From Dactylonectria macrodidyma (taxonomy: Eukaryota > Ascomycota > Sordariomycetes > Hypocreales > Nectriaceae), in contig JAGMUV010000008.1 of NCBI GenBank assembly GCA_020744425.1, positions 868,001 to 932,000 on the forward strand: a DNA stretch of 64,000 nucleotides, written 5' to 3'. Position numbers and translations under genes: made by a program. The notes under the pieces were generated by a model. It searched no databases and was not told the DNA's origin. It saw only the letters and a program-made list of their open reading frames with translations. Within the stretch, counting starts at the first letter, position 1; each line of letters begins with the position of its first letter. This document shows, in pieces, positions 21,482-32,929 of this stretch.

Positions 21482-22709
21482 TTGACAGCTACCTTGACGG
21501 CCATCCCTGTCTTCACCGTGGCGGAAACCAACGTCCTCCCTTTCTACCTTGTCACAATCCTCGCGGGCATGTTGCTCCTGCGCAACAGCTACGATAATTT
21601 TACTTCAAAACAATCATGGCCTCACGAAATTCGGGTTTCCCATCGTCATTATTGCACTCTTCATCATCTTCTTGGAATGCAAAGAGGTAATGGTTCTGCT
21701 CATCCGTGACGGATTAGCGCTAAAGAGGAGTAGCTGCTGATCATTGTCGCGGCTCTGGCGCAAGGTCGCCTACGTCTCGCAGTGGGTTGCGTTATCGGAG
21801 CGGTCATTCCAACATGCTGGCTTATTTTCCCTTGGCTTTGTTGTTGTTTGACAAGGGGACAGCCATCCAAATTCGATAGCAAGATGCGGACATATGCGCT
21901 CATGCTGTTAGTTTTGACGATCTGCACTTGTTTTTATCATTATTTATCCATCTCAAAACACTTGGGTAGTGTGTGTTCTCGAGCTCGCCTTTGTCATTTT
22001 GCTCTACCGACTTGTGGCAGCTTGGTGTCACGCTCAGACATCCCCTCGTTATTTCGACTTCTCCAGCTCCAGCTCCTCAGGCAGCGACAGTGACTCCGAC
22101 GACGGTATAGTCTCTGAGAACATCACTGGAGGCGATGACAACTTCAAAGCGGATGCAACAGTCACCACCAGCGGAAACTAGACTTAGGAGAGATATCTGT
22201 TAGCCAACACACCTAATCCTCTTCTCTCTGTGCTCCGCAGTCTCCGCATACCCGGATTTTGTTGCCGTCAAATGATCTGCGCATTCATCGCCATGTGTCT
22301 CTCTGGATTCGTTCTCTCGCAAGTGGCGGCGAATATGGTTCACCAGTTCGGTATCTCCGAAGTCATGCTCGGTGTTGTCATTGTGACCATATTGCCGGCG
22401 TTGCCTGAGCACGTAGTCCATGCTATGGGTGGCTTCAACCCCTGGTCTGAAACTTCCGTCGTCAACTGCATATGCGGCAATCCTTTTCTCTTGGTGTTAT
22501 GCATTTGCATTAAAATGGCCGACGGTACAGGCACTCTGCGTGGGAACATGGAGCTGAAAGTCGAGCTGGTGGTTTTGTACGCGTCGACGCTATGGTTTTT
22601 CCTAACAGTCTGGTTTGGAACCAAGTTTGGCCGCTGGGCTGGCTTCAGTATGTTGCTTTTCTATATCACGTTCATTCGGCTGGGAGTATTTCGTCGTGTC
22701 ATGAGCTAA
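21482..22709 (+). pseudogene. Decayed sodium/calcium (cation/proton) exchanger
   Basis: Hydrophobic blocks of one exchanger-like protein lie in order but in alternating frames. LPFYLVTILAGMLLL (about 21540) is in one frame and FGFPIVIIALFIIFLE (about 21630) in the next. LIIVAALAQGRLRLAVG (about 21740) returns to the first frame, and CVLELAFVILLYRLVAAW (about 21970) to the second. A Ser/Asp linker follows, then two in-frame TAGs near 22.16 kb. After a good acceptor (ctccgcag, near 22.24 kb) comes a 145-residue block with FGISEVMLGVVIVTILPALPE, which resembles the second alpha repeat of CaCA exchangers. At the 21.6-kb shift there is no usable GT-AG intron, so I read it as an indel. Living relatives exchange Ca2+ or Na+ for H+ at the vacuole. 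Start and exact 5' end are uncertain. Confidence 0.55.
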
Positions 22710-22889
22710 GTCAGGTCTTGGTTCAACCTTAGAAACCGAGAATACGTTTCAGTATTTCCTGTTCGAGTTTTAGAGGATCTGTTAATATCAGGCCTGTAGA
22801 CAAAACGGAGTTTGAGGAAGTAGAAACCAAAATACAGTTATTCAGAACCATCCCTCCAACTTCAACTAAATGAACAAGTTGCTACTGTT

Positions 22890-25499
22890 CTACAATTCCC
22901 CGTACGTTTCATATCCAGACTCACTGTACTCGTAATATCCAGACCCCACCTCCTCAATCTCTCCTCCCTTAGGCAGCGTCACCCTCGCCTTTGAATTCGC
23001 CGGAACCCACAAGTTGAGGCGGAAGTTGCCATTTTGGATCCACCACTGTGCCCTCACCTCTCCATAGCCACTGACGAATCGCGTATCTGCACTGGTGATA
23101 TTGCCACCCGGCTTTGGTGCTACCTCAGCAACCTTCCATCCAGGCTCAGCAGGAGCCAATCCGCCAATACTCTGATGGATCCAGTCGGCAACTGAACCGA
23201 ACGCGTAGTGGTTGAAGCTCGTCATTTCGCCGGAATTGAGACTGCCGTTGGCCAGTAAGCTGTCCCAGCGTTCCCAGGTGGTGGTGCCGTTCTGAACGAC
23301 TTGGTATAACCAAGAGGGTGTCTTGGTCTGGAGAAGCATCTTGTAAAAGTCATCAACTGCGCCGATACCACGGAGTGCAGGCCCCAGCGCAGGTGTGCCG
23401 GCGAAGCCAGTACCAACGAGATAGTCATTGTCCGCAACAAGCGTTCGAAGTGTCTTAGCGGCAGCTTTACGCTCTTTAGCGTCAGTATAGAGACCAAAGT
23501 GAAGAGCGAGAGCATATGCAGTCTGCGTTTGATTCGCCAAGTGGCCGTCCTCGATCCAAGATGTCTGGAATGCCTTTCGGAGCTTATCGTGCTTCTCAAG
23601 ATATTGCTTCGCTTTGGACTTTTCTCCAATGGCGCTGGAGATGTTAGCTAGAAGCTCCGTCATGCGGATGAGATAGGCATCGGCGACAAGGACGGCTGAC
23701 GTCGTTGCATCAGCAGGGTTGTCAGGCGGTGCGGTAGGGTCTAGCCAGTCTCCGAATTGGAAGCTGCTGCGGTTCCAAAGTCCGTCTTCATTTCTAGGAA
23801 TGCCAACATCTACCCAGCCTTTGGCTTGATGAGACTGCTCCTTCAGTACGGCGACATCTCCAGAAGCCTGGTACAGATTCCACGGGTTTGCCACGGCAAC
23901 ATCACCCCAGACGGCAGCCGGGGCGGCAGCTCCACTGGGAGGCAGAGTGGGCACGTAGAAAGGAACCACCATGGTGTCGTTTCTCTGCATCTCAGACCAC
24001 ATATCTTTGTGCCAGCCCCTCCAGAAACCGGCCGTGTTGTATAGAAAGTTCGCGGTAGGGCCGAAGGCGTGGGCATCACCCGTCCATCCCAGCCTCTCAT
24101 CGCGCTGAGGGCAGTCCGTGGGGATAGATAGGAAGTTGCCCTTCATGGACCACCGCACGTTGGAGTGAAACTTGTTGAGAAGGTGGTTGGAGCATTCAAA
24201 CCATCCCGTCTGTTCCATGTCGCTGTGGATCACAATAGCAGTGAGCGAATCCTCCGTTATAGGCGTGTCGTCTGGCCATCCATCGACTTGCACATATCGA
24301 AACCCGTGAAAGGTGAAATGAGGCTCCCACGTCTGAGTACCATTTCCATGCAAGACGAGGCTATCTGTGGCCTTGGCAGTTCTCAACGGACCCAATGCTA
24401 GCTCGCCTTCTTGCAACACCTCGGCATGGTGCAAAGTGATATTTGTACCTCTTGGCCCTCCAACCGTCAGCCTGACCCAGCCCACAAGGTTTTGGCCGAA
24501 GTCAATGATCGTCTTCCCTGAAGGAGACTTGGTGATGGTCTCAATATGTCGTTCTTCCAACTTTCGGACAGGTGGCCCATCGGGGGGTGCGAGCGAGCCC
24601 TCGAGAGGGTCCAGCGCCTTGGTAGACAGCCAACCGTCATCACCAAAGCTGGCCGACGACCAACCTTCGATATCTGACTCCAATCTCGAATCATAGGTTT
24701 CGCCATCATAAATTTCGGAAGCAACAATGGGACCCAGATTAGCGGTCCACGAGGTGTCTGTCGGTACTGAGATTGTCGTGCCATCCACAAGGGTCACAGT
24801 TAGAAGCGAGAGGAGTCCAATTGTGTTTCCCCAAAACTCCCGCTGTCCTTCCCAGGCCAATCTGCCCGAGAACCATCCTTCGCCAACTACAACGCCAATC
24901 GCGTTGCCTCCTTTCTGAACGAGCTCGGTAACATCATAAGTGTCGTATGCGTGGCGATGGTTGTAGGACTGCCAGCCTGGGGCCAAGACAGCGTCGCCGA
25001 CCCGCTGGCCATTGATCTCAGCTTCGTATAAGCCTAGAGCCGTGATGTAGAGTCTGGCCGACCTGATTGATGATCTGACGGGAAACTCCTTGCGGAAGTA
25101 GATGGGCTTTTTGGCTCTGCCCTTCTCCGTCTCACGCTTTGCTGCAATTGGCACAGCTCCAGCCCAATCTTTAGAAGACAGGAGACCGGTTTCGACAGTC
25201 ACCCAATCTGACCAGGGTGTTGAAGGTTGTCCTTGTTTGCCATGAGCCCGAACACGAACTGAGGCTTGTTCAGCAACCTCAAGTGGCTCTTCAGGCCACT
25301 CTACAAAGAGGGAGTCAGACGTATTGAAGGTGTGGAGGTTAGGTGTCGATGACCCGCGGGCAATCTCGATGTTGTATGCGCTCTGCTCCCAATTGGAGAC
25401 GATGCCATCGAATCGCCAAGAGATCCTGGGCTCTGTCTCAGCGATGCCAAGAGCTAAGCGGTGATGCTCAAATGACAACTGAGAAATTGAGACGGCCAT
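22890..25499 (-). CDS. GH78 alpha-L-rhamnosidase
   Basis: A single exon encodes 869 residues. An N-terminal Fn3-like part opens with FEHHRLALGIAETEPRISWRF, the usual start of bacterial and fungal rhamnosidase family members. Beta-sandwich domains follow (about 130-400), then the (alpha/alpha)6 catalytic barrel with the diagnostic motif TDCPQRDERLGWTGDA at 461-476, which carries acidic catalytic residues. A C-terminal beta domain ends the protein. The enzyme releases terminal alpha-L-rhamnose from pectin (rhamnogalacturonan) side chains or plant flavonoid glycosides. No clear signal peptide is seen, so it may act inside the cell on imported glycosides. The length is normal and no lesion was found. 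Confidence 0.95.
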   Translation of the reverse strand: MAVSISQLSFEHHRLALGIAETEPRISWRFDGIVSNWEQSAYNIEIARGSSTPNLHTFNTSDSLFVEWPEEPLEVAEQASVRVRAHGKQGQPSTPWSDWVTVETGLLSSKDWAGAVPIAAKRETEKGRAKKPIYFRKEFPVRSSIRSARLYITALGLYEAEINGQRVGDAVLAPGWQSYNHRHAYDTYDVTELVQKGGNAIGVVVGEGWFSGRLAWEGQREFWGNTIGLLSLLTVTLVDGTTISVPTDTSWTANLGPIVASEIYDGETYDSRLESDIEGWSSASFGDDGWLSTKALDPLEGSLAPPDGPPVRKLEERHIETITKSPSGKTIIDFGQNLVGWVRLTVGGPRGTNITLHHAEVLQEGELALGPLRTAKATDSLVLHGNGTQTWEPHFTFHGFRYVQVDGWPDDTPITEDSLTAIVIHSDMEQTGWFECSNHLLNKFHSNVRWSMKGNFLSIPTDCPQRDERLGWTGDAHAFGPTANFLYNTAGFWRGWHKDMWSEMQRNDTMVVPFYVPTLPPSGAAAPAAVWGDVAVANPWNLYQASGDVAVLKEQSHQAKGWVDVGIPRNEDGLWNRSSFQFGDWLDPTAPPDNPADATTSAVLVADAYLIRMTELLANISSAIGEKSKAKQYLEKHDKLRKAFQTSWIEDGHLANQTQTAYALALHFGLYTDAKERKAAAKTLRTLVADNDYLVGTGFAGTPALGPALRGIGAVDDFYKMLLQTKTPSWLYQVVQNGTTTWERWDSLLANGSLNSGEMTSFNHYAFGSVADWIHQSIGGLAPAEPGWKVAEVAPKPGGNITSADTRFVSGYGEVRAQWWIQNGNFRLNLWVPANSKARVTLPKGGEIEEVGSGYYEYSESGYETYGEL

Positions 25500-25690
25500 G
25501 ATTAATGAAGCGAAGACGCATTGTCGACATAATTTCTAGATTTCGGCAAGGTACGCTATAAAACACTTTATACTCTGCAATTTAAGTGGAAATCTGTATG
25601 ACTACTTCGCTCATCATTGACCCGGCGATACTTATGAATCAAGCAATGAATTCTGAGGCAAATATCGCCGGCAAGTCATTCGTGGCGACA

Positions 25691-25743
25691 ACCCCCGGTC
25701 GATGTGGGTGGATGTGACCCCCCATGGGGTTAAAATGCGGGGG
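25691..25743. promoter_or_regulatory. Cluster of CreA-like G-rich sites upstream of the rhamnosidase gene
   Basis: Within about 50 bp, roughly 200 bp before the GH78 ATG, there are several SYGGRG-like words on both strands (cccccgg, gtgggt, gcgggg) and a perfect palindrome ccccatgggg. Carbon-catabolite repressors of the CreA/Mig1 type bind such sites and commonly control rhamnosidase genes. The role is inferred. Confidence 0.35.
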
Positions 25744-26352
25744 AAATCATAGCATCTCCATCCCGGAGCTCGTTATCCCCCAGCCTCGGCAGACGATTTG
25801 AAGACTTCTAAACGGGCCGTTTATACTGTGGGGTTTCAACTGCAGATCTTCGTCGTATTCTGCGCCGAGATGACGATGAGTTGCCATATGTCACTGGTTA
25901 AGCTTGGTCCTGTGACCGCTCTGGACTGCCATTGGCTCCTTGCCTCGCTGCAATGGTACCCGAGAAATTGGAAGGTAAAGTGGTTTAAGATTAAGAACTA
26001 AGCATGATGAACTGTCGTAAAAGACGGCTAGTTTCCGTTTGCGAGGGTGAATGCCATTTCATGCCTTGAGCAACCAAGAAATTCGGGTCTTCTACGCACG
26101 TGCTAGGTCTCTGCCCCCATATCATGCTCCCTTCTGCTTCCATTTTATTAAGCAATAATACGGAAGTACCCTTTAGTACGTACATATGGTTTTATGACGC
26201 GTTCTTTTGAAAGTGTAACCAACGCCCCTGGGAAAAATCTAGGTTTATCCCGTCAGCCCGCGGAAAATGTATCACTGCCGACCGACATAACAACTTCTCG
26301 GCAGAGTGAGTAGTCAGAATGTGGCAGAAAGGACTGAAACGCGAAGACGTAT

Positions 26353-26469
26353 GTCCACCTAGTCCACCCAGTCCATCTAGTCCACCTAGTCCACCTAGTC
26401 CACCTAGTTCACCTAGTCCACTTAGTCCACCGAGTCCACTTAGTCCACCGAGTCCACCTAGTCTACCTA
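26353..26469. repeat. 9-bp minisatellite, 13 units
   Basis: Thirteen tandem copies of gtccaccta with point variants (gtccactta, gtccaccga) run without gaps. The 9-bp period keeps a frame open, so the minus strand reads as a Gly-Leu-Gly repeat within a 103-codon frame. Confidence 0.95.
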
Positions 26470-27411
26470 ATACACCTGTGTATACCTGAATATTTCCACG
26501 CATGCTTATTCAAGCATAGAAATAAGCATTTGTACCAAATTTTCGATGTCGTTCCATGGTAGTTTAATTACACGAACACGTCGCCTATTGCGCCCAAACG
26601 AGGAGCGTGGTAAAGTGTGAGTGTCCTCATGACAAGAGTAATTGAACGGTAATACAAAACTAGAGCTATTTGTTCTTCTGTCTAACCAGCACTCTAAGAT
26701 ATTTTTCAAAAGATTTGATCTTAACATTGAGTCTGGCCTCAGATAGCTCGCAGGCAACCAAAGTCACAGAACGCTAATCAATGAATCAATGCCCTCCAAA
26801 CCAAGACAAGCTGGAAATTCAGCGCATAAGTAAATGTTCAACTTTCATATTAACCATGGATGTCCGTTGCAAGTTTTAAGATCTGCCGTAAATGAAGTCG
26901 TTAGATGAGTTTCGGGAATCCGAATGCGGAATATTGAAATAGTGCCTTAAATTGACCGAACAACCGCTTGAGTTATCCACATGAAGATTTGTAACCAACT
27001 AGCTAATTGGCGACCCTCTGTTTCAAAGGCGAGTTACTATGGAATTGGATGTCCGCTCCATCAAGGGTGAGTTGCAGACTTGTAGCATTCCGTTGTTAAA
27101 TAACATGATGCATATCGGTATCTCCTCTCATCTCACAGAGGAAACGAGGTAAGACGCGCTACTTTTGTATCGAAGTGGCTTCAATGATTGGAATCTTAGC
27201 AGGCGTGTCGCATCTTTCTAGATATTATGCATATTTACCTTTCTATCCACATGGTAATTTGTTTTAGATTAGTGCGCACAGGAGATTGTAACAAATTGGG
27301 AGATAACCCAGCTTGAGCGATTAATGCCGAAACTGAAATTGAGACCGAGATGAAATTCCAATCGCTCTGGCTCTCTAAGCACCATTGCCCTCTTCCCTAT
27401 TCGCCGACAAC

Positions 27412-28505
27412 TTATGTAACAAGGATGGAACCCATTTCCTGTCCTTCGGGATCCGAAGAGCTCTCCATGACCTTGTCAACGGGAACTTCTTCCGACTTGT
27501 TCGACAGGAAGGGGAAATAGAAATGGGGATGGAATATAGTGAGAATCCAAATTGATATCAGCATCATCGCACCATCTAGAGTCAAGAAAGTCGCTTCATT
27601 CTGCATCAGATCATTGCCCCAGCCCATCTGCTGCTCAGGGACACTATGGGGTGATTTAGCTTCAGTCTTACAATAGAATTGTGGCTGATAACTCACCGGT
27701 AGATGCAACGAATAATGATGAGCACATACGCCACAGAAATGGCACGCACGAAGATTTTGGTCCTCTTGTCGCTTGGCTTGACAGTTCGTTCAGAATCTGC
27801 GCAACTGGTGGCATTCTGAGCGTCGCCAGCTGATGATTGCAACCTTTCTGCATCACTAACGAGACCACGTCGGCGCCTCCAGATATAAATGACCATCAAA
27901 CCGCCGCAAACAATCATGTTGGCCATTTGGAATGTTGTACCGGCGACAAGGAGGGCGGATCCAACATCTAGAAGGTCTTGGTTCCTCACCTGTCCTCCAA
28001 TTGCTTTGGCGGAGACAATCCCACCAACAGATTGAATGAGAATTGAAAAGAGATCGGTGCCAACAAAGATCCAGGGATACAACCAGGGCTTGAACATGCT
28101 GTGCTCCGGTCCATACCAAAGTACAATATGCTTGAAGGTCACTGAGATACTAGCCGCAACAAGAGTTGGGCCAAGAATAAGCATCACCAGCTGGAGGACG
28201 AAGGCACCATAAACCCATGGGTTAGAACTCATGATGATGCGTCCAGCGTAACCCAGGAGCTCAAACAGGATACCTCCAGCCAGCCATGACGAGAAAGACC
28301 AGGAACGGGCCCGGATGCCAAGCACCAGCTGAGGGATGAGAGCAAGACTATGAGCCACGACGAAGAAGATGCAGGCGCCGAGCGTGAAGTAACCGCCGTA
28401 CAATGAAGCTTCTGCAGGGCAAAGTTCAGAGACTCCGTCTTCTTTGCAGTTGTGAAACGTAGGCCGTAGGTATCCAGAGGGCAGGGTACTGTTCGTGTCC
28501 GACAT
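27412..28505 (-). CDS. RTA1-like seven-helix membrane protein
   Basis: Exons 28505-27697 and 27643-27412 with a 53-bp intron (GTGAGT donor, CATAG acceptor) give 346 residues. Seven hydrophobic segments, the motif FELLGYAGRIIMS and, after the splice, R-C-I-Y-R followed by a segment ending ATFLTLDGAMMLIS are typical of the RTA1 family (Pfam PF04479). The family includes yeast Rta1/Rsb1, linked to resistance to aminocholesterol or to sphingoid-base export. A charged, Ser-rich loop separates helices 6 and 7 near the intron. MSDTNS at 28505 is the first ATG; the frame stays open upstream without another. The substrate is unknown. Confidence 0.9.
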
Positions 28506-29462
28506 GGCAGCGGATTCGGTGAGATTCTGACTGCCGGGTTGAAGAGTCTCGCCGGTGCTCCGTTCGCAACTGACCCTGGCAACAAAAAGGACTATCGGCA
28601 ATGAGCCTTTCCCGGGAGAGGAAAACCAGACAGTAGAATAATGGATGTCAGAGAGATGATGAAATTGCTTGTTAGAGATTCATGCTCGATGATCGAGGGA
28701 AGGGTCTATTCAAATACTCTTCTATGAATAGGGTCGCGTGGTGTGACGAGTTTGATATGATGGCAATATGGCATGGATGTATGATGAGGCTTTGCAGACT
28801 ATACTGCTGCGCTCTCTGAGGCTCAAGTCGTGCCTCGGCATGTGAAAGGGGCTCCGGAGCCAATCTCGTCACCTTATTCACCTTGTTCGGAGTTTGGGAA
28901 TAAATATGGGTGTGCTACGTAGTATAGCGATGGGCCCCATCGCCAAGCAAAACCCTGTGGCTGATCGACAACGAAAAACTGATTGTGCAACGCTTAGACA
29001 TCCGATTTGCTTCTTCTATGCTCTGCCTATTTGAGACCCTGCTGCGGCATTTTCCGCCAAGACAACGTGGTGTTCGTTGAGCTCTTCCATAGCACGGAAT
29101 ACTCGGAAGCGTTGGGGCGTGGGGTGAGGCGTTGCAAAGTCCAACGGCGTTTTGATAATGCCAGGTTTGGATCGGTAAATGCTTGTCAGGGTGAGGGAAG
29201 GATACGAAAAGAGATTGGCAGGGTCTATCCCATCAATTTGGGTGGGATATTTGCTCCCAAGTTGACGGACTTTAGCGCTAGCCAATCAACGTTTGACTAG
29301 GCATCTAAGATGTGTATATATCGGGTTTCCTTTCTATCCAGTATATTTCCGACTCTTTTGAATTCTTCTCTCGAGCCTCAACAGCAACAAGCATCTAAAA
29401 AGGAGAGCATTTGAAATGAGGATTCGTATCTCAAGTACCGACAGGGATTCCTAGGTCAGACG

Positions 29463-29521
29463 GTCTTGGCTTGTCTTGGTCCTCGGTTCTTGGCCCTTGG
29501 CTCTTGGCACTTGGCGCTTGG
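29463..29521 (+). repeat. Short (T)CTTGGCNC repeat cluster
   Basis: The word cttggc or a one-base variant recurs about seven times in 60 bp (tcttggc, tcttggt, ttcttggcc, cttggctc, cttggcac, cttggcgc), a degenerate 7-8 bp tandem repeat. Confidence 0.7.
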
Positions 29522-30355
29522 CAAAATAAATTCTTGGCACTTGATTCTCTGGAGTGACTTTTGACGTGGACGACTTGTACATGGCCGAATAACTGTCCTG
29601 CATCGTGCCACCAGAATCACCCCGATGACTCTCCCTCCGATTTCAGACACGCACCACCTTTGACCGCTTCCATCTGCTGCTTTCATGTTTGCTTACGACG
29701 AGATGTCAATACGGCATTGCGTTGCGTCATGGCGCTCGTGACATGGTTCTCCCTCGGATTTAGCCGTGTGATGGAAAGACTTTATTGACTGCCAAATAGT
29801 GAACAGTGAGTAAAGATGGCGCTCAGCCAACTAGTGCATATAACCCTAATGCCAAGCTTCTATTAAGCGTATATTTAGCTTATTGAAACCAACAGCCTAG
29901 GACCTGGGGGGTGTCATGCCATTATCCCTAGGGCTCAGGAGACCAAGGCGGTGGCCTTTGGCAGAAGTGCCCCCGAGTGTAGTGATGCTCTCGGCGACAC
30001 CCACTGTCTGATTTTCGGATATAACAACAGTTGACTGGGGGTGGTCGGAAATGAGAGATGGAGCTTGCTTTTGTGGAGAGGAAGACACTCCCCTCAATCA
30101 TGTTTGCTGCTCAGATCGGAGAAACGGAAAAGAGACACTCCGACCGGACTTGGAAAGGACTTATTTGGTGCCGTTTCCGCTTGTCTCTGTTCTGCTAATT
30201 TCGCAAACTTGCCGCTATGAGGCTCGTAGTCCAGCTAGAGAGTTGTATATTGACGATAACATCACAATGCGGTTTATTTAAGCTAGAACGACAATAGAGC
30301 TTATGCATTTCTCTTTCAGAGATGTCCAATGGGCGGAATAGACTATTCTAAGCAA

Positions 30356-30388
30356 TCTTTTTTCTTTCTTTCTTTTTTTTTTTTTTTT
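30356..30388 (+). repeat. CT/poly-T tract
   Basis: A tttcttt run passes into an uninterrupted stretch of T. It lies about 110 bp beyond the stop codon of the GFA gene on the other strand. Confidence 0.85.
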
Positions 30389-30499
30389 CCATAAATATCC
30401 TCTCACTCCAAGTTGCACCAAAACTAACCAATGAATGCCGGTGGCTAGGCATAGGGTTGAGGTGGCCGACAGCTAGCCACGGGGTCATGCGCTTTGCAA

Positions 30500-31234
30500 T
30501 TATGCCCCTAATTCTTCCAGCTCCTTGTCTCCCACCAGTCCGTCAAACTCGTGCATTTTGACAACGTCTCTAAGGCCCTTAGCGGTGGCAGAAACTGTTC
30601 TGCTAGATGGTGTGCCGTTCTTGAAATAGACTTCAACGCCTGGTATAAACCAGTCAAGGTCTAAGAACCTGCGGTCTACCGTGCCTAGGTTGATGTGGAA
30701 AAGGTCGGCAAAGTGGTCGGGCAATTTTCCGTCGTGGCAGAACTCAGGCAGCAGACGAAAGTGGAAACAAAGCGGAGTGCCGCAGCGACCACAGAAGCTG
30801 CGAGACATGTCGGGCCCGCTCTTGACGCTGTGGAAGAAGCGCAGCCACGACTTGCTCTCTTGAGTGGCTCTGAGGACATCCATGGCGGGCAAATAAGGAG
30901 GTCGATTGGCATCAGCGCGTTCAATATCGTAGTCATCCGCCAAGACATCTAGGATCCGACCAGAGACAATTGTGGATTCAGATGCTGGTGAAATGGCGGA
31001 TACGGTGAGCATTGGCGCTGGAATGTCGACTACGCCGACAGCGAGAAAAGAACCGGTCACACGACGGCAATCATTGCAATGGCAGGTGAGGGCTTGTGGC
31101 AGGCGTACACCAGCAGACGGTGGTGAGAAAGGGTGTGGAGGGCGATCTTGAATAGCAGGAACAGCCAAACGATAGCGAATTGCACCGCATGAGCAACCCC
31201 CTGTGACGGTATTTGTTTCGTCAGGAAGACCCAT
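30500..31234 (-). CDS. GFA-domain (CENP-V/GFA) zinc-binding protein
   Basis: A single exon of 244 residues. Zinc ligands of the GFA fold are in the expected order: GGCSCGAIRY (13-22), TCHCNDCRRVTGS (about 50-62) and FCGRCGTPLCFHF (about 145-157). The family is named for glutathione-dependent formaldehyde-activating enzyme, and most fungal members have no assigned substrate. The middle section holds an insert of about 50 residues compared with the shortest family members. The protein is cytosolic, with no signal peptide or membrane segment. The start ATG is the first in frame and the gene is isolated. Confidence 0.9.
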   Translation of the reverse strand: MGLPDETNTVTGGCSCGAIRYRLAVPAIQDRPPHPFSPPSAGVRLPQALTCHCNDCRRVTGSFLAVGVVDIPAPMLTVSAISPASESTIVSGRILDVLADDYDIERADANRPPYLPAMDVLRATQESKSWLRFFHSVKSGPDMSRSFCGRCGTPLCFHFRLLPEFCHDGKLPDHFADLFHINLGTVDRRFLDLDWFIPGVEVYFKNGTPSSRTVSATAKGLRDVVKMHEFDGLVGDKELEELGA

Positions 31235-32929
31235 TGTAAATGAAACTTGGGAAATGAATTTGTGAATGATGGTGTTGAGAGTTTAGAGTGGTTATTGACT
31301 TAAGCAACCAGAATGGCAATTGGCAAAGTTATATGCTCTTTGAGGCAAAGCAATGGCATGTCTTCGAGATGTAAGACAGTCGCTTCTCGGCAAATCTCAA
31401 TGGTTGACCGTCGTCATCTTACAAGCCACAACTGTCAGTGGCGCTTGCGGTTTATTGAGCTAAGAGATCTTGGCGCCTTTGAGATGATGGCATTGTGACT
31501 CAGCTCGTCTTGGCATGAAAACGTGAACGCAGCTTACTGGTGTTAAAGTAACTGATCTCCAACCGTGATTACGGTCGCCTATTTTGTCGTGGAAGGCGCA
31601 CATCGGGGTGCACATGGTATTCATTCCAGTGAAAAAAAACATTCCAACTGGAAATGCATAAATAATTCCCGACTTCAACACGCCTGTGCTCGTTGGGCAG
31701 CAGAAAGCGAAAACGGCCTCAAAACGCCTTAGTCGCAATCACCATTTCTCGCACAGTAGCGAGCTCGACGTCAGCCACGACACTTGCCCTTGTTAGAGAG
31801 GACAGCATCTTATACTAGTCAACCACAACGTTCCGAATCATGGAATATTTGAGCATGGAGAATGTAAATGTGATTTTGCTCTTGACCAACGCCGTATTAT
31901 GACTGGAGACGGCTGCATTGCAGTGGCAGCTCCCTTTTTGCTTTCCTGCTATCATCTTGAAGCGCCTAGGCTTTGGTGTACAATTGGTTTTAGACTCTAT
32001 TATCACTATCGTCTGTTGGTGAAGACTTGGAGCGTCTCCGCCATGGCCTGATCGGTATCCAGTATCGAGCCATCGTCCTAGCATCAACAACCTGCATATC
32101 TCTGTGTATGATGGCGTCATTGTTAGAAGAATGGAACAAATTCTGAGCCGAAAAGTCACACTCTTAGCCCGTCGTTGTCTTTACTCAGTGTATTTTATTC
32201 GGTGTTATGAAGGTACTCTTGTGCAGTACAATATATTAGCCATAGTTCTTCGACGCTGCTACAGCCTGCTGATACGCTGCTGCACCATGCTTACATGCTC
32301 AGCAGTTGACGAAGTTCTTTGAATGACTTCGATATGTTCTAGTGAGGTAATTTGGTAGTCTGCATTTATTTATACACTCTATATGGAGCACTAGAAGGCA
32401 GTTGCCCAGTCCATGATCCGTGTGCCGGAACAATTCTAGGCGTCTTCGGCACTCTAAATTCCAACTTCCTTGACCGGCCGCAATGCGCTATTCAGCGACT
32501 CGCCAAAGTGAGCAACCCCGCTGGCTTGGTATCGAGTCTAATCACCAACAGGGGCTGTCAAGGTATCTCTTATCTGTCTAGGCGGTATAAGGCATTGGGA
32601 ACACATAGAGTAAGCTATCTGGGCAAAGCGAGGATCATTTTGCCATTCTGAACGCAATCCGGAAAGCTTAGGAGCGAATGGATGGAGACCTGAGGCACGC
32701 GTGATGAAATGGTCATCGTAACGAGCAACTTCACCAGCAACTCAGCCAAGAGCATGCGCATCTTAGTGAGACACAGTATAAGGAAGTTGGGAACCAGCTA
32801 TATTGACATAGCGTATGCCCACTAGCAAGTCCTTCATTGCCCGAGCGGGATGCCCAAGGAGGGACTGACAACATTTAGGTAGGAGCTTGCTGCCTCGATG
32901 GAAGAACTCATGACCTGCCCTGCTCGAGT
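31235..32929. other. Non-coding stretch
   Basis: No frame here shows a conserved motif. Open frames near 31.46-31.74, 31.8-32.2 and 32.35-32.65 kb are short and lack splice partners. Confidence 0.4.

Larger units (their letters stand above)
25500..27411. other. Non-coding stretch between GH78 and RTA1 genes
   Basis: This contains the GH78 promoter with G-rich motifs and a 9-bp minisatellite, both listed separately, then about 900 bp of AT-rich DNA with no coding signal. Confidence 0.45.
28506..30499. other. Non-coding stretch
   Basis: This holds the promoter of the RTA1 gene and the 3' flank of the GFA gene. The interior carries a short TTGGC-type repeat and a poly-T/CT tract, listed separately. 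Small open frames near 29.0-29.3 and 30.05-30.28 kb show no motif. Confidence 0.4.

Noticed and set aside
22340..22624. 94-codon minus-strand frame
   Set aside because: Antisense shadow of the exchanger pseudogene's last membrane block.
26192..26503. 103-codon frame with Gly-Leu repeats
   Set aside because: It is fully explained by the 9-bp minisatellite keeping all codons open; no start context or flanking coding signal.
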